DNA of 64,000 nucleotides from assembly GCF_021379005.1 (NCBI RefSeq), contig NZ_CP075171.1:3844001-3908000 (forward strand), read 5' to 3'. This document shows positions 62,786 to 64,000 of this stretch, one piece after another. The DNA is from Leptodesmis sichuanensis A121. GTDB taxonomy: Bacteria > Cyanobacteriota > Cyanobacteriia > Leptolyngbyales > Leptolyngbyaceae. Within the stretch, counting starts at the first letter, position 1. Each line of letters starts with the position of its first letter. The notes under the pieces were generated by a model that searched no databases, was not told the origin of the DNA, and saw only the letters and a program-made list of their open reading frames with translations. A program made the position numbers and the translations under genes.

Positions 62786-64000
<1,215 letters not shown>

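Overview
The window reads as chromosome of a filamentous-type cyanobacterium (Leptolyngbya/Oscillatoriales-like is my inference). The HIP1 octamer GCGATCGC is very common, the hypothetical proteins are of cyanobacterial type (FHA, pentapeptide-repeat, Uma2, PHP and SGNH families), and heptanucleotide tandem repeats and GGGGAGAGGG-type palindromes of the kind known from cyanobacteria are scattered through it.

Layout. 1-15.3 kb is mostly conserved core: a cut hypothetical gene, cysteine desulfurase, small secreted or membrane proteins, the GTPase YchF, an ABC1 kinase, RecN, a GAF-GAF-PAS adenylate cyclase and an acyltransferase-like gene. A decayed ISKra4-type element follows (15.4-17.0 kb). 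17.0-28.2 kb holds a bifunctional-nuclease-family protein, riboflavin synthase, an M23 peptidase, biotin ligase, a PgeF/YfiH protein, tRNA-Asn(GUU), a class-V aminotransferase, a zinc-ribbon protein, an FHA protein and a pentapeptide-repeat membrane protein. 28.3-30.2 kb is a scrap heap: an nSTAND/WD40-type gene remnant cut by an IS1380-type end, which is itself joined to a truncated IS630. 30.3-40.7 kb is core again (RecJ, Uma2 protein, PPOX protein, a duplicated CobO-like ATPase, an SGNH lipoprotein), with one TPR gene broken by a fresh ISL3 element.

40.7-55.5 kb is the accessory highlight. Removing three insertion sequences on paper (IS982, IS1634 and IS630, each with a recognisable target duplication) leaves one tightly packed minus-strand operon. 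Its order is PLD-SNF2 helicase, HsdR_N-like nuclease, a 1533-residue Eco57I-type N6-adenine methyltransferase, a small toxin-like gene, a DUF2283 gene and a RecF/SMC-like ATPase with a possible HEPN tail. The genes overlap by 4 or 16 bases, or lie 2 to 65 bases apart. The methyltransferase also carries three in-frame palindromic insertions, one of which contains a whole DUF559 endonuclease domain. I read this as a restriction/phage-defence operon now silenced by transposition. I cannot match the full gene set to a named system from memory.

55.8-64 kb returns to core genes: UvrB, a PHP phosphoesterase, SppA, a geranylgeranyl-reductase-family flavoprotein, ribosome recycling factor, and UMP kinase running off the right edge.
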